DNA of 64,000 nucleotides from Leptotrichia wadei (GTDB lineage Bacteria; Fusobacteriota; Fusobacteriia; Fusobacteriales; Leptotrichiaceae): NCBI RefSeq assembly GCF_007990445.1, contig NZ_AP019841.1, positions 1,674,001 to 1,738,000 of the forward strand, read 5' to 3'. Shown piece by piece: positions 25,597 to 34,733 of this stretch (position 1 is its first letter; each line of letters starts with the position of its first letter). The notes under the pieces were generated by a model. It saw only the letters and a program-made list of their open reading frames with translations, ran no database searches and was not told where the DNA came from. The position numbers and the translations under genes were made by a program.

Positions 25597-26931
25597 TTAT
25601 TTTGGAGCTTCATCCAAGTTTTGTGCATACGGTAAATCATATTTCCCCATAACTTCTTTTTTTAAATTAAAGTTTTGTGCAAAAAATATTGCAAACATTC
25701 CCAAATCATGGTTTCGTCTTAGCTGCATAAATCCTCTTTTAAGTATTGAACGCCATCCAAAAAAGCTTTTTCTTGCATTGGCACATTTTTTGGAAAGCTC
25801 ATCGGGAGTCTGATCACTTGGAAGAAAGGAAATTCGCCCATAAGGATAATTTTCATCCAGCCACCATTTTTCACTAAGAAGTCGTTTTTCTTCTCTTAAT
25901 TTTCTATAAATGCCTGTTTTTGGGAATGGTACAAGATGGTTAAATGCCGCAAAATAAAATCCATGTTTTTTGGCAAATTTTACCGTTTCATCAAAAGTTT
26001 CCTTAGTGTCATTTCCATAACCGAATACAAAAGTAGCATAAATTCCGATTCCATAACTATGAATTTTTTCTGTCAGTTCATTTATTTCTCCAACGCCACT
26101 TCTCCAGCCTTTCCCCATATCCTTTAAAATATTTGGGTTCATTGACTCATACCCAATCAAAATCATTTTGCATCCGCTTTTTTTCATCCAGTAAAGCAAT
26201 TCATCATTTTTCGCAATGGTAATAGCCCCTTGCGTTACCCATTTTATATTTAACGGCTCAATTGCCTTGCAAATCTCAATCGCATGTTTATGATCCGCCA
26301 CAAAATTATCATCAATAAAAAAAACATACTTCTTCCCAGAATTTTTTATATCCTGCACAATTTCCTCAATAGGCCGCCTAAAATACTTTTTCTCATAATA
26401 GGAATGAATCGCACAGAAATCACATGCAAAATTGCACCCACGCCCTGTTTCAATCAGTGCAAGCGGTGAATATTTCCTATCCTTGTAAATACTCCTGTCA
26501 GGCATTGCAAAAGACGTAGTTACCCCATAATACCGTTTTTCCAGCTTATTCTTGCTCAAATCGTTCAACATCTTTGTCCACACGCTTTCCGCATTTCCCA
26601 AAATAATCGAATCAAAATGTTCCAGACACTCGTCAGGCTCTACAGTTGGATGATATCCCCCTGCAAGTACCTTTATCCCCCTTTTCTGAAACTTTTCTGC
26701 TATTTCATAAGCCCTTTTGGCAGTATAAGTTTCCACGGAAATTACAACTAAATCTGTATTTTCCTCATAATTTATAAATTCATTCCTGTCATCCATAAAA
26801 TTCGTTTCAACATCCTCAGGAGTTAAAGATTTTAAAACTGCAATCATAAGCGGTTCCATATTTTTCCATGTTTTTATATATTTCTGCCCTTTTTTCTTCC
26901 CAATGGCTGGCAGTATAAATGTTATTTTCAC
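25597..26931 (-). CDS. B12-binding radical SAM protein, WWLDEN subtype
   Basis: The 444-residue protein has an N-terminal cobalamin-binding Rossmann domain (about 1-130, with VVISVETYTAKRAYEIA and LAGGYHPTVEPDE). A radical SAM domain follows, with Cys166, Cys170 and Cys173 in GRGCNFACDFC. The His ligand motif DxHxxG of base-off B12 domains is not visible. The C-terminal part contains VPFPKTGIYRKL and WWLDENYPYG. The family includes hopanoid methylases, BchE-like cyclases and enzymes that join lipid tails. It is the last gene of the cluster, 25 bases after the preceding one. It is a close paralogue of the protein at 33289 (both open with GKKKGQKYI). The substrate is unknown. Confidence 0.85.
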   Translation of the reverse strand: MKITFILPAIGKKKGQKYIKTWKNMEPLMIAVLKSLTPEDVETNFMDDRNEFINYEENTDLVVISVETYTAKRAYEIAEKFQKRGIKVLAGGYHPTVEPDECLEHFDSIILGNAESVWTKMLNDLSKNKLEKRYYGVTTSFAMPDRSIYKDRKYSPLALIETGRGCNFACDFCAIHSYYEKKYFRRPIEEIVQDIKNSGKKYVFFIDDNFVADHKHAIEICKAIEPLNIKWVTQGAITIAKNDELLYWMKKSGCKMILIGYESMNPNILKDMGKGWRSGVGEINELTEKIHSYGIGIYATFVFGYGNDTKETFDETVKFAKKHGFYFAAFNHLVPFPKTGIYRKLREEKRLLSEKWWLDENYPYGRISFLPSDQTPDELSKKCANARKSFFGWRSILKRGFMQLRRNHDLGMFAIFFAQNFNLKKEVMGKYDLPYAQNLDEAPK

Positions 26932-26956
26932 TGTTTTTCTCCTTTTTTCTCAACTT

Positions 26957-28279
26957 CTATTTATCAAATTTAATCTTCCCATACTTCCTAAATTTCCGTG
27001 CATGCTGCCTAGAAAACACCTCCAAAATAAATTTCAACCCTTTATTCCTAGAAGTTTTCACTCTTCTTAAAATTCGCTTGAAAGTGAAAGTGTCAAGCCA
27101 CAATTTATAGAATTCCTTTTGCAATGTTTCATAACTCATATTTTTAGGCTTGAATACGACTGTTTCGGTGTCGTAGTAATACCAGTCTTCTGTAAGCAAT
27201 CTGCCTTCTTCTTTTAACTGATTAAAAAAAGGTGTTCCTGGATACGGAGTAATTATGTTATATCTTGGCACATCTACCCCAATTTCCTCAATAATATCAG
27301 GAATTTGGCGAATTGACTCCACTGTGTCAGTTTCCATTCCTATCATAAGTGTAGAAAGGACTGATATTCCATAAGACTGGATCGTTTTTACAAGTTTTTT
27401 GTATTCTGCGACATTGTTAAATTTTTTATTTACTCCATCAAGATTTTCCTGAACAAAACTTTCCAAGCCAATAACCAAACCTATACAGCCAGACTTTTTC
27501 ATTAACTGAAGAATTTTTTTATCATTACCGATATTTATTGTTGCAGAAGCAGTCCATTTTATTTTTAACTTCTTCAATTCTTCCATTAGCTGAATAGCGT
27601 AATTTCTATTGCCTAAAAAGTTTGGATCAAGAAATATCCATTTTTTTGGCTTATTCGTTTTTATTTCATTTATCACGTACTCTATGCTTTTTATCTGATT
27701 TTTTCCAGAATACATCTTTGTGATGGAGCAGTAGGAGCATTTATTGGGACAGCCATTGTTTGCGACGATTGTGCCGTAATTTTTAAAATATTTTTTATTT
27801 TTCAAAAGTTTTCGGTTTAATGGCTTCGGTTCATAATCATTTCCAACGAGGTTAAAATATTCTCTTTTTGGAGTTCCATTTGTAAAATCTTCAAGAAACA
27901 TCGGAAATGAAATTTCAGCAGCTCCCGTAATTACCGTATCAAAATATTGTAACGCCTCTTCCTTCAAAGCAGTCGCATAATGCCCGCCAATTAATGTATG
28001 CGCTCCTTTACTTTTCCAAAACCTGGCAATCTCTTTTGCCCTTTTCGATCCTGAAATTACCGAAGAAATACAAATTACATCAAATTTTTCATTTTCATAT
28101 TTTTTAGAAGTAGCATCCCATTTTTCCACACCTTCATCCACAATAACAACATCAGCGTTATACTTTCTGTCAATTAGTGATTCCAGCGTTATTAACGTGA
28201 TTTGCGGATAATATTTTCTTTTGTGAATCGAGTTGTATTTGTAGATGTTATCCTTTGCTAAAACAAGCATTATTCTCAT
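26957..28279 (-). CDS. B12-binding radical SAM protein, YDxxxVFxPK subtype
   Basis: The 440-residue protein has a cobalamin-binding N-terminal domain (ISSVISGSKRAKEIARFW, then LIGGHYATALKEEAL). The radical SAM cluster is Cys177, Cys181 and Cys184, in NNGCPNKCSYC. The C-terminal part contains TPYPGTPFFNQL and DWYYYDTETVVFKPKNMS, the pattern shared with the paralogue at 30064. Its ATG overlaps the stop of the previous gene by four bases (ATGA), so the two are translationally coupled. Class B radical SAM enzymes methylate or rearrange unactivated carbons. The substrate cannot be read from sequence. Confidence 0.85.
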   Translation of the reverse strand: MRIMLVLAKDNIYKYNSIHKRKYYPQITLITLESLIDRKYNADVVIVDEGVEKWDATSKKYENEKFDVICISSVISGSKRAKEIARFWKSKGAHTLIGGHYATALKEEALQYFDTVITGAAEISFPMFLEDFTNGTPKREYFNLVGNDYEPKPLNRKLLKNKKYFKNYGTIVANNGCPNKCSYCSITKMYSGKNQIKSIEYVINEIKTNKPKKWIFLDPNFLGNRNYAIQLMEELKKLKIKWTASATINIGNDKKILQLMKKSGCIGLVIGLESFVQENLDGVNKKFNNVAEYKKLVKTIQSYGISVLSTLMIGMETDTVESIRQIPDIIEEIGVDVPRYNIITPYPGTPFFNQLKEEGRLLTEDWYYYDTETVVFKPKNMSYETLQKEFYKLWLDTFTFKRILRRVKTSRNKGLKFILEVFSRQHARKFRKYGKIKFDK

Positions 28280-29580
28280 AATTTTATTCCTTTTTTGTTA
28301 TAAACTTCTTTTCGGTTGATATAATTCACAGCAAGAAATACAAGGGCATGTTTAAAATTAGCAGCACCGTCAAATAGCCTTTTCCAGATACTCGAATGTC
28401 TGTTGTATTCCACCTTGCACTTCAAAATTCCAGCCTCAAATTCCTCAATCGTCATATTATATGGCTCAAAGCATGCTTTCCCATAACGAAAGTTCTCATC
28501 CAGCCACCATCTTTCATAAAGAAGTCTTCCTTCTTTTTTCAATCTTTCATAAAAAGGAGTTCCTGGTATCGGCAATGCTGGATTAAAGCCTGCAAGAAAA
28601 AATTTATGCTTTTTAGAAAATTCCAAAATTTCATCAAAGCAGTTTTTATCATCATAATCATACCCAATTACATAGCTTGCATGCACAAGTATTCTATATT
28701 TTTTATAGATATTAATGATTTTTTCATAGTCAAACTCATAATTTGCAACCTTTTTCATTTTCTTAATATTTTTTATATTTATATTCTCAAATCCCAGAAG
28801 CATTTCAATACATCCTGCTTCTGACATCAATTTTATCAATTTCTCATCTCTTGCAATATCAATGCTGCCTTGACAAGCCCATTTTATTTTCAGTTTTTTC
28901 AATTCTTCAAACAGCTGCAAAGCCTTTTTCTTATTGGCAAAAATATTATCGTCCACAAAATAAACAATTTTCGCCCTTTTATTCGTTCTAAAAATTTCCT
29001 TTACCTCATTTATCACGTTCTCAACATCCCTATGTTGAAAATCTCCTTTGTGAACTGCCCCAATCGTGCAAAATTCACATTGGTGCATACAGCCTCGCCC
29101 AAACTGAACTGGCACGACAAAAGAATATTTTTTCCCCTTGTAAATGCTTCTATCATAAACAACATTATTAATATCCGGCAATTTTCTACATTCATACCTC
29201 TTTTTCGGCACCCCGTTTTCCAAATCGTTCAAAAATTCATTCCAAGTAACTTCTCCACTTCCCACACAAACTGTATCTGCATGTTCCTGCACTTCATCAG
29301 GCATAAGCGAGGCATGATACCCTCCAATCATCACATAAACTCCACGTTCCCTATAATTTTTTGCCAGTTCATAAGCCCGCCTAGCCGTCATCGTAAACGT
29401 AGAAATCACAACTAAATCAACCTCAAGATCCATTGGAATATCCTCAATCCTATCATCAAACAGCATAAGTTCATGTTTAGTCTTATCTGTAAGCCCCGAA
29501 AGCACCGCAAAAGCAAGCGGCTCTATCGCATCATTGGAACGCTTCCCTCCCATATTTGGACGTAAAAAAGCTATTTTCAT
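28276..29580 (-). CDS. B12-binding radical SAM protein, WWLDEN subtype
   Basis: The 434-residue protein has a cobalamin-binding N-terminal domain (LVVISTFTMTARRAYELA, then MIGGYHASLMPDE). The [4Fe-4S] cysteines are Cys164, Cys168 and Cys171 in GRGCMHQCEFC. The C-terminal pattern ALPIPGTPFYERL then RWWLDENFRYGKACFEPYN places it with the genes at 25597 and 33289. The ATG at 29580 follows AAGGAG. A start six codons earlier lies upstream of that ribosome site and is rejected. It begins the second half of the cluster, after a 480-base intergenic region with structured sequence. Confidence 0.85.
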   Translation of the reverse strand: MKIAFLRPNMGGKRSNDAIEPLAFAVLSGLTDKTKHELMLFDDRIEDIPMDLEVDLVVISTFTMTARRAYELAKNYRERGVYVMIGGYHASLMPDEVQEHADTVCVGSGEVTWNEFLNDLENGVPKKRYECRKLPDINNVVYDRSIYKGKKYSFVVPVQFGRGCMHQCEFCTIGAVHKGDFQHRDVENVINEVKEIFRTNKRAKIVYFVDDNIFANKKKALQLFEELKKLKIKWACQGSIDIARDEKLIKLMSEAGCIEMLLGFENINIKNIKKMKKVANYEFDYEKIINIYKKYRILVHASYVIGYDYDDKNCFDEILEFSKKHKFFLAGFNPALPIPGTPFYERLKKEGRLLYERWWLDENFRYGKACFEPYNMTIEEFEAGILKCKVEYNRHSSIWKRLFDGAANFKHALVFLAVNYINRKEVYNKKGIKL

Positions 29581-29831
29581 TTTTCTTCTCCTTATCAATA
29601 ATTTAATTTATTATCTTAAACATTATAATTAAATTTAAAATCTTATTTATATAAAGTTTTTAACTATTTTTTAGTATCACAATTGGTATTATTGAATAAA
29701 AATATCGTGATTTTTTTGGAATAAAATTGATTGTCCGAGCAAAGCAAGTTTCATTTTCGTAGTAATTTAAGTTTATCTAAATAATTAAAATCTTGGAAAT
29801 TAATAATAAATATTTTTTAGTTTAATAAACC

Positions 29832-29954
29832 GACGGAGTTTTTATTTGTTCAACTACGACTGTCTGACGACTGAAAGGAGGAGTTTCGGAGTTGGGCAAA
29901 TAAAAATCGGAGTCTAGCCATAGGTGCAGGATTTGCGGCAATGAGCAATCCTGC
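29832..29954. other. structured GC-richer intergenic element within the radical SAM cluster
   Basis: The first arm, at 29839-29854 (TTTTTATTTGTTCAAC), pairs with 29891-29906 (GTTGGGCAAATAAAAA) over 16 base pairs including two G-U pairs. Between them lie CGACTGTCTGACGACTG and a GGAGGAG stretch. A second hairpin, GCAGGATT with AATCCTGC, spans 29926-29954. The segment is clearly less AT-rich than its flanks and encodes no protein. It could be a structured RNA, a REP-like element or a transcription-control region between cluster halves. The rest of 29581-30063 is plain AT-rich DNA. Confidence 0.5.
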
Positions 29955-30063
29955 GAAAATAAAAAGAAAAAACATAAATATAAAAGAAAGAATAATTATT
30001 AATCAAAATATTTTACAAAAATCACTTATTTAATTAATGTAGATTTTAAAAATAACTATACTA

Positions 30064-31383
30064 TTAGATATTTGGAATATCAGAATTATCTGTCATTTTT
30101 TCAAAAGTAAATTCCTCCAATTTATCGGCATAATGCCTATACCCCAAGTTAGTATTAAGCATAATTGGCGCAATAATGCTAAATCTTGCAATTCTTTTTA
30201 AAATTGAGCTTACTTTATAAGTTTCCCTCCAAGCGTAAATTCCACCTTCCTGCAGTTCCTGCGCTGTCATTTTTTTTGGATGGAATACAGCATGCTGAAC
30301 ATCGTACATTGTCCAGTTTTTTTCAAAGATTCTGCCTTGCTTTTCCAAATCATTATAAAGTTTTGTTTTAGGAAATGGAGTTAATATAGAGTATCTTGGC
30401 AAGTCAACTTTCATTTTTATTACTTCCTCCACAGTTCGCTTGAATATATCCTTATCATCACCATCTGCTCCGAATGTAAAAGTTCCGTTTACAGCAATAT
30501 CATAATGATGCAGCTTTTTCATAAGCAAATGGTAATCAGCCATAACATTTACTCCTTTATTCATAGCCCTCAATGATTCCTTCGAGACAGCTTCAAATCC
30601 AATAAGCAAGCCTTTACAGCCACTTTTTGCCATTAGCCTTATCATTTCATCATCATGAACAAGGTTGGAAGTTGCCAGCCCAAACCACCATTTTTTTAGA
30701 GGTGTCAATTCAATAAACAGTTTTTTAGCATAATTTTTGTCAGCAATCAAATTTAAATCTATAAACAAAACTTCTTTTTTCTTAAAAGTCTCAATTTCTG
30801 CAATAATTTCATTAATCGGTCTTTTTAAAAATGTTGGATATAAAGCCTTCCCAACACAGAATGAACAGTCAAAAGAGCAGCCTTTGGTTGCCTCAATGCT
30901 GTTTATCGAAACATATCTTTCCTTTTTCAGAAGTTCCCTTTTTGGTAATTTTAAATTTTCAAGACTATTTTCCTTCTGGACATAAAATTTCTTTAACCTA
31001 TTATTTCTCGCATCTTCCATTATTTCGGTAAAAAGCCACTCTGAACGGCCAATTACAACAGAATCACAATGCTGTATCGCTTCTTCTGGACAAAGTGTCG
31101 GATGCGGTCCACCTAAAATAACCTTTTTCCCTTTGCTTTTAAAGTATCTTGCGTATTTATACACTCTTTCTGATGTTCCCGTAATAGAAGTCATAACCAC
31201 AATATCCGCATCCAGTTCAAGCGGTATTTTTTCAATCGTTTCATCATAAATTACAACTTCAATATCTTCTGGAATATACGCCGCAAGTGTTGATAATGTG
31301 AGCGGTGCATAGTGAATCGCCTTCTTAAATGTTCCATTAAATCTGTACATTGCCCCTGCTGGTGCCAGTAATGCCACTTTCAT
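30064..31383 (-). CDS. B12-binding radical SAM protein, YDxxxVFxPK subtype
   Basis: The 439-residue protein has a cobalamin-binding N-terminal domain (IVVMTSITGTSERVYKYA, then LGGPHPTLCPEEA). The cluster cysteines are Cys169, Cys173 and Cys176, in TKGCSFDCSFC. The C-terminal region shows TPFPKTKLYNDL and NWTMYDVQHAVFHPKKMT, the subtype shared with 26957. Its start overlaps the GH3-like gene stop by four bases (ATGA), so it is translationally coupled to an acyl-adenylating enzyme. The reaction is unknown; radical methylation or C-C bond formation on an acyl or lipid substrate is a fair guess. Confidence 0.85.
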   Translation of the reverse strand: MKVALLAPAGAMYRFNGTFKKAIHYAPLTLSTLAAYIPEDIEVVIYDETIEKIPLELDADIVVMTSITGTSERVYKYARYFKSKGKKVILGGPHPTLCPEEAIQHCDSVVIGRSEWLFTEIMEDARNNRLKKFYVQKENSLENLKLPKRELLKKERYVSINSIEATKGCSFDCSFCVGKALYPTFLKRPINEIIAEIETFKKKEVLFIDLNLIADKNYAKKLFIELTPLKKWWFGLATSNLVHDDEMIRLMAKSGCKGLLIGFEAVSKESLRAMNKGVNVMADYHLLMKKLHHYDIAVNGTFTFGADGDDKDIFKRTVEEVIKMKVDLPRYSILTPFPKTKLYNDLEKQGRIFEKNWTMYDVQHAVFHPKKMTAQELQEGGIYAWRETYKVSSILKRIARFSIIAPIMLNTNLGYRHYADKLEEFTFEKMTDNSDIPNI

Positions 31384-33305
31384 TCTCCAAATCCTCCTAA
31401 AAATTTATTTTCCCAGCCAAAATTTTTATCCAGTATTCGATATTTTATATCTCCTATTTTCTGCCTTTTCGATTTTTCAGCCGTATATGTTTTTAATCCG
31501 TCCTTTTCTATTAAAAATATTCTTACTTTCCCTAATTGCCTCAATTTATACGCATATTCATAATGAAATGCCTGGCACAGTTTTTCATTAAGTTTATTTT
31601 CCAGTTTTTCAAAATCCAGTTTCTTATTTTTATTCTTTATTTCTAAAAATAATGTATAACTTATTTTTCCATTTTCATTTTTTACTGGTGAAAATAGCAA
31701 AAATTCCTCTTTAATATTATTTTCCTTCAATAAATTTAAAACTTGCTTTTCAACAAATGAATTTTCCAGCTTTTCCCCAACAATATCAGAAAAATTATTC
31801 ATTCTTCCAACAAATTTCACAACAGGAATTTTATGATAAAATCCTGTAACTTTCACAATATCATTCGTATTATATCTGTAAAGCCCAGCATTTGTAGTAA
31901 CAACAACGCAATAACGCTCTCCCATCTCCAATTCATCCAAAAGTTTTGGACTGCTGTTTTCTAACTCATCACCAGAAACTTGAATAAATTCATAAAAAAA
32001 TGAGTTATAGGCAACAACACTCCCATTTTCCACATTTTCCAGCGGAAAACTTACAATGCATTCTGTTGACATAAGCCCTTTTCCTTGAAATTTCAAATCC
32101 ATGTTTTTTTTATCAAAATTCAATTTCTCCTTCAATTTTATAAAAATTTCATAGGAATCACTATCCGCCCAGCAGCTCACAAGCGAAAGTTTTTCCCAAA
32201 TCACAGAGTAATCCACAAAATTTTCCATAATTTTATTTTCCATTTTATTTTTTAACTTTTTATTTTGGGAATCTATTTTTTCATTTACTATTTTTCCAAC
32301 ATTTTGTTTAATTCCACTATTTTCAAGTTCATTATTTTGATTTAAAGTATTATTTTCACTTCTTTCAAAATAATTTATCAAAAATTCACTTCTGCTTTTT
32401 TTCCACAATTTTTTGTATTTTTTCTTAATAATCTGAAAATACTTTTTACTTCCTAAATTTTTCTCAACAAAAAATTCAGCACTCAAATCCTCACTTTTTA
32501 AAATTTTGCAAATCGCTTTATGATTTTTTTCAATAAAATCAAGCAAAATCATAAGAAACGATGGACTCCATACCGAAATCATCGCAAGATTTTCTGATAA
32601 AAGCAGAAATACTGCTGTAATTAGCAAAAAATCCTCCATATTTTGGGTATTTTTTATTTCTTTTGGAACTGTAAACAGTTTATTTAAAAAAAATGCAGAA
32701 ATTTTATCAAAATACGAAGTATCATCTTCGATTCCCACACGGATTCCTCCGCTAGTTACAGCTTCTCGCTTTAAAATTGGAGAAACAGACCAGTAGGAAC
32801 TTCCAAGAAAAAGATTTTTATTATTTTGATATAAGTCATAGAGCCATGAAAAAACTCCGTTCATATAACTTTTCAAAAAATTTTCTGTATACGGAATATA
32901 TTTCACATCGGATGTGCTTCCGCTCGTAAGTTCAAACAGTTTAATTTTATCACTCAAAAGAACATTACTTTCCCTACTTTTCTCTCTTTTCACAAACTCC
33001 TTAACATTCTCATAATTCACAATCGGAATTTTATTCTGAAACTTTTCTATTAATTCTTTTTCATTTTCTGCATTTAAAATTTGGCTTTCTGTTTCAAAAA
33101 TTTTTAAATATTCTGTATTTTTATTAGTTTTCAATATTTCCAAAAGTATTTGTACTTGCGTTTCCCGAATTTTACTTTTACTTTTTATATTGGAAACAAA
33201 ATTTTTATAGGATTTTTTACAAAAAAATATAAATAATTTATTTAAAATCACATATTTTAAATTTTTTACTTCATAAAATTTACTTTTTTTACCGAATTTT
33301 TTCAT
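31380..33305 (-). CDS. GH3-like acyl-acid amido synthetase family protein
   Basis: The 641-residue protein belongs to the GH3 (auxin-responsive promoter) branch of adenylate-forming enzymes. The ATP loop TSGSTSDVKYIPYT begins at 127. Later blocks are YRYNTNDIVKVTGFYHKIP and VKFVGRMNNFSDIVGEKL, typical of the hinge and C-terminal lid. Plant GH3 enzymes activate a carboxylic acid as its AMP ester and couple it to an amino acid. Bacterial members are mostly uncharacterised. A Lys/Asn/Glu-rich insert (about 310-365) interrupts the core. The gene overlaps the preceding radical SAM gene by 17 bases and the next one by four. The carboxylic acid substrate is unknown. Confidence 0.85.
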   Translation of the reverse strand: MKKFGKKSKFYEVKNLKYVILNKLFIFFCKKSYKNFVSNIKSKSKIRETQVQILLEILKTNKNTEYLKIFETESQILNAENEKELIEKFQNKIPIVNYENVKEFVKREKSRESNVLLSDKIKLFELTSGSTSDVKYIPYTENFLKSYMNGVFSWLYDLYQNNKNLFLGSSYWSVSPILKREAVTSGGIRVGIEDDTSYFDKISAFFLNKLFTVPKEIKNTQNMEDFLLITAVFLLLSENLAMISVWSPSFLMILLDFIEKNHKAICKILKSEDLSAEFFVEKNLGSKKYFQIIKKKYKKLWKKSRSEFLINYFERSENNTLNQNNELENSGIKQNVGKIVNEKIDSQNKKLKNKMENKIMENFVDYSVIWEKLSLVSCWADSDSYEIFIKLKEKLNFDKKNMDLKFQGKGLMSTECIVSFPLENVENGSVVAYNSFFYEFIQVSGDELENSSPKLLDELEMGERYCVVVTTNAGLYRYNTNDIVKVTGFYHKIPVVKFVGRMNNFSDIVGEKLENSFVEKQVLNLLKENNIKEEFLLFSPVKNENGKISYTLFLEIKNKNKKLDFEKLENKLNEKLCQAFHYEYAYKLRQLGKVRIFLIEKDGLKTYTAEKSKRQKIGDIKYRILDKNFGWENKFLGGFGE

Positions 33306-34617
33306 CTAAATTATCTCCAATCGGCAAATCCTGAAATTTTTTTATAACAGCCTTCTGCCCAAAGCTCAAAAACAGATACATAATGGAAAATGGTATATTT
33401 TTTGTCCTTTTTAATACATCAAAAGTTCTTCCCAAAATATTTTTTACAGAATGATATGCATATCTTACTGCAATACACCTGTCACGAAACTCGTTTGTAG
33501 AAATGTCATAAGGCTCAAAAAATAAATATGAATATTTTTGCGGCTCCAGCCACCACTTTTTGTACAAAAGTCTCCCTTCCTTCTCCATTTTAAAATAAAG
33601 TTCGGTATTTGGAAAAGGTACGAGATAGTTAAACTGAACAAATTCCAGATGGTTTTTCTGTGCAAATTTTACAGTATCTTCAAACGTAGTGCCGATTTTT
33701 TCTTCAAATCCAAAAACGAATGTGGCATAAATTCCAATGTTGTATTTATGTATAATCCGTGTTGATTCCTCAACATCTCCCAGCTTGTAGCTCCATTCCT
33801 TTTTCATATTGTCAAGAGCCTCTTTATTTATCGACTCATATCCGATTAAAATAAAAAGACATCCACTGTCTCTCATAGCTGCAAGCAATTTCTCATTTTT
33901 TGCCATCGTTATTGCCCCTTGCGAAATCCATTTTTTCTTTAACGGCTTTATCTTCTCACAAAGCTCCAACGCATATTTAGGATCTGCAACAAAGTTATCA
34001 TCAGCAAAAAATATATATTTTGACTTTATATGCTTCAATTCCTCAATTACACTATCAACGGGCCTTTTAGCATACCGTTTCTTATTAACTGCCGAAATTG
34101 CACAAAATTCACAGTGATGAGGACATCCACGTCCAGTTTCTACAACTGAAATTAAATATTTTTTCTTAAAGATACTTCTGTCTGGTATTAAAAATTTATT
34201 GCTAAGTCCACCAATATACAGTTTCTTTTCTGTCCCATTCCTATAATCCTCAATAATTTTCCCCCAAATATCATCAGCATATCCTGTAACTACAGAATCT
34301 GCATGCTTCATAGCCTCATCTGGCACAAGCGAAGCATGTGTCCCCCCAATAATAACCTTCTTTCCTTTTTCCCTAAATCTTTTAGCAATCTCATATCCGT
34401 GCCGTGCCGTATAAGTCTCCAAAGTAATTACAACAACATCCGCATCATTATCATAGTCTATCGCCTCAACTCTTTCATCAATCAGCTCACATTCAATATC
34501 ATAAGGAGTCAATGCCCGCAAGTAAGCAAACGTAAGCGGCTCAAACGTCCTCAGCTGAAAAATATACTTCTGTCCCTTTTTCTTTCCAAATCCAGGATAA
34601 ATAAACAACATCTTCAT
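33289..34617 (-). CDS. B12-binding radical SAM protein, WWLDEN subtype
   Basis: The 442-residue protein has a cobalamin-binding N-terminal domain (VVVITLETYTARHGYEIA, then IIGGTHASLVPDE). The radical SAM cysteines are Cys165, Cys169 and Cys172 in GRGCPHHCEFC. The C-terminal pattern is VPFPNTELYFKM, KWWLEPQKYSYLFFEPYD. It is the nearest relative in the window of the gene at 25597, suggesting duplication and dispersal to both ends of the cluster. The start at 34617 follows an AAAGGTG site. Its 3' end overlaps the GH3-like gene. Confidence 0.85.
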   Translation of the reverse strand: MKMLFIYPGFGKKKGQKYIFQLRTFEPLTFAYLRALTPYDIECELIDERVEAIDYDNDADVVVITLETYTARHGYEIAKRFREKGKKVIIGGTHASLVPDEAMKHADSVVTGYADDIWGKIIEDYRNGTEKKLYIGGLSNKFLIPDRSIFKKKYLISVVETGRGCPHHCEFCAISAVNKKRYAKRPVDSVIEELKHIKSKYIFFADDNFVADPKYALELCEKIKPLKKKWISQGAITMAKNEKLLAAMRDSGCLFILIGYESINKEALDNMKKEWSYKLGDVEESTRIIHKYNIGIYATFVFGFEEKIGTTFEDTVKFAQKNHLEFVQFNYLVPFPNTELYFKMEKEGRLLYKKWWLEPQKYSYLFFEPYDISTNEFRDRCIAVRYAYHSVKNILGRTFDVLKRTKNIPFSIMYLFLSFGQKAVIKKFQDLPIGDNLDEKIR

Positions 34618-34733
34618 AAAATTCACCTTTTTTTATTTATTTAACTTCCAATATTTTAACATGCAAATCATTGAATTTTATTTTTTTTTAAAGTAAATTT
34701 TACTTTTTAAATCAAACTATTTAGTTTTAAAAA

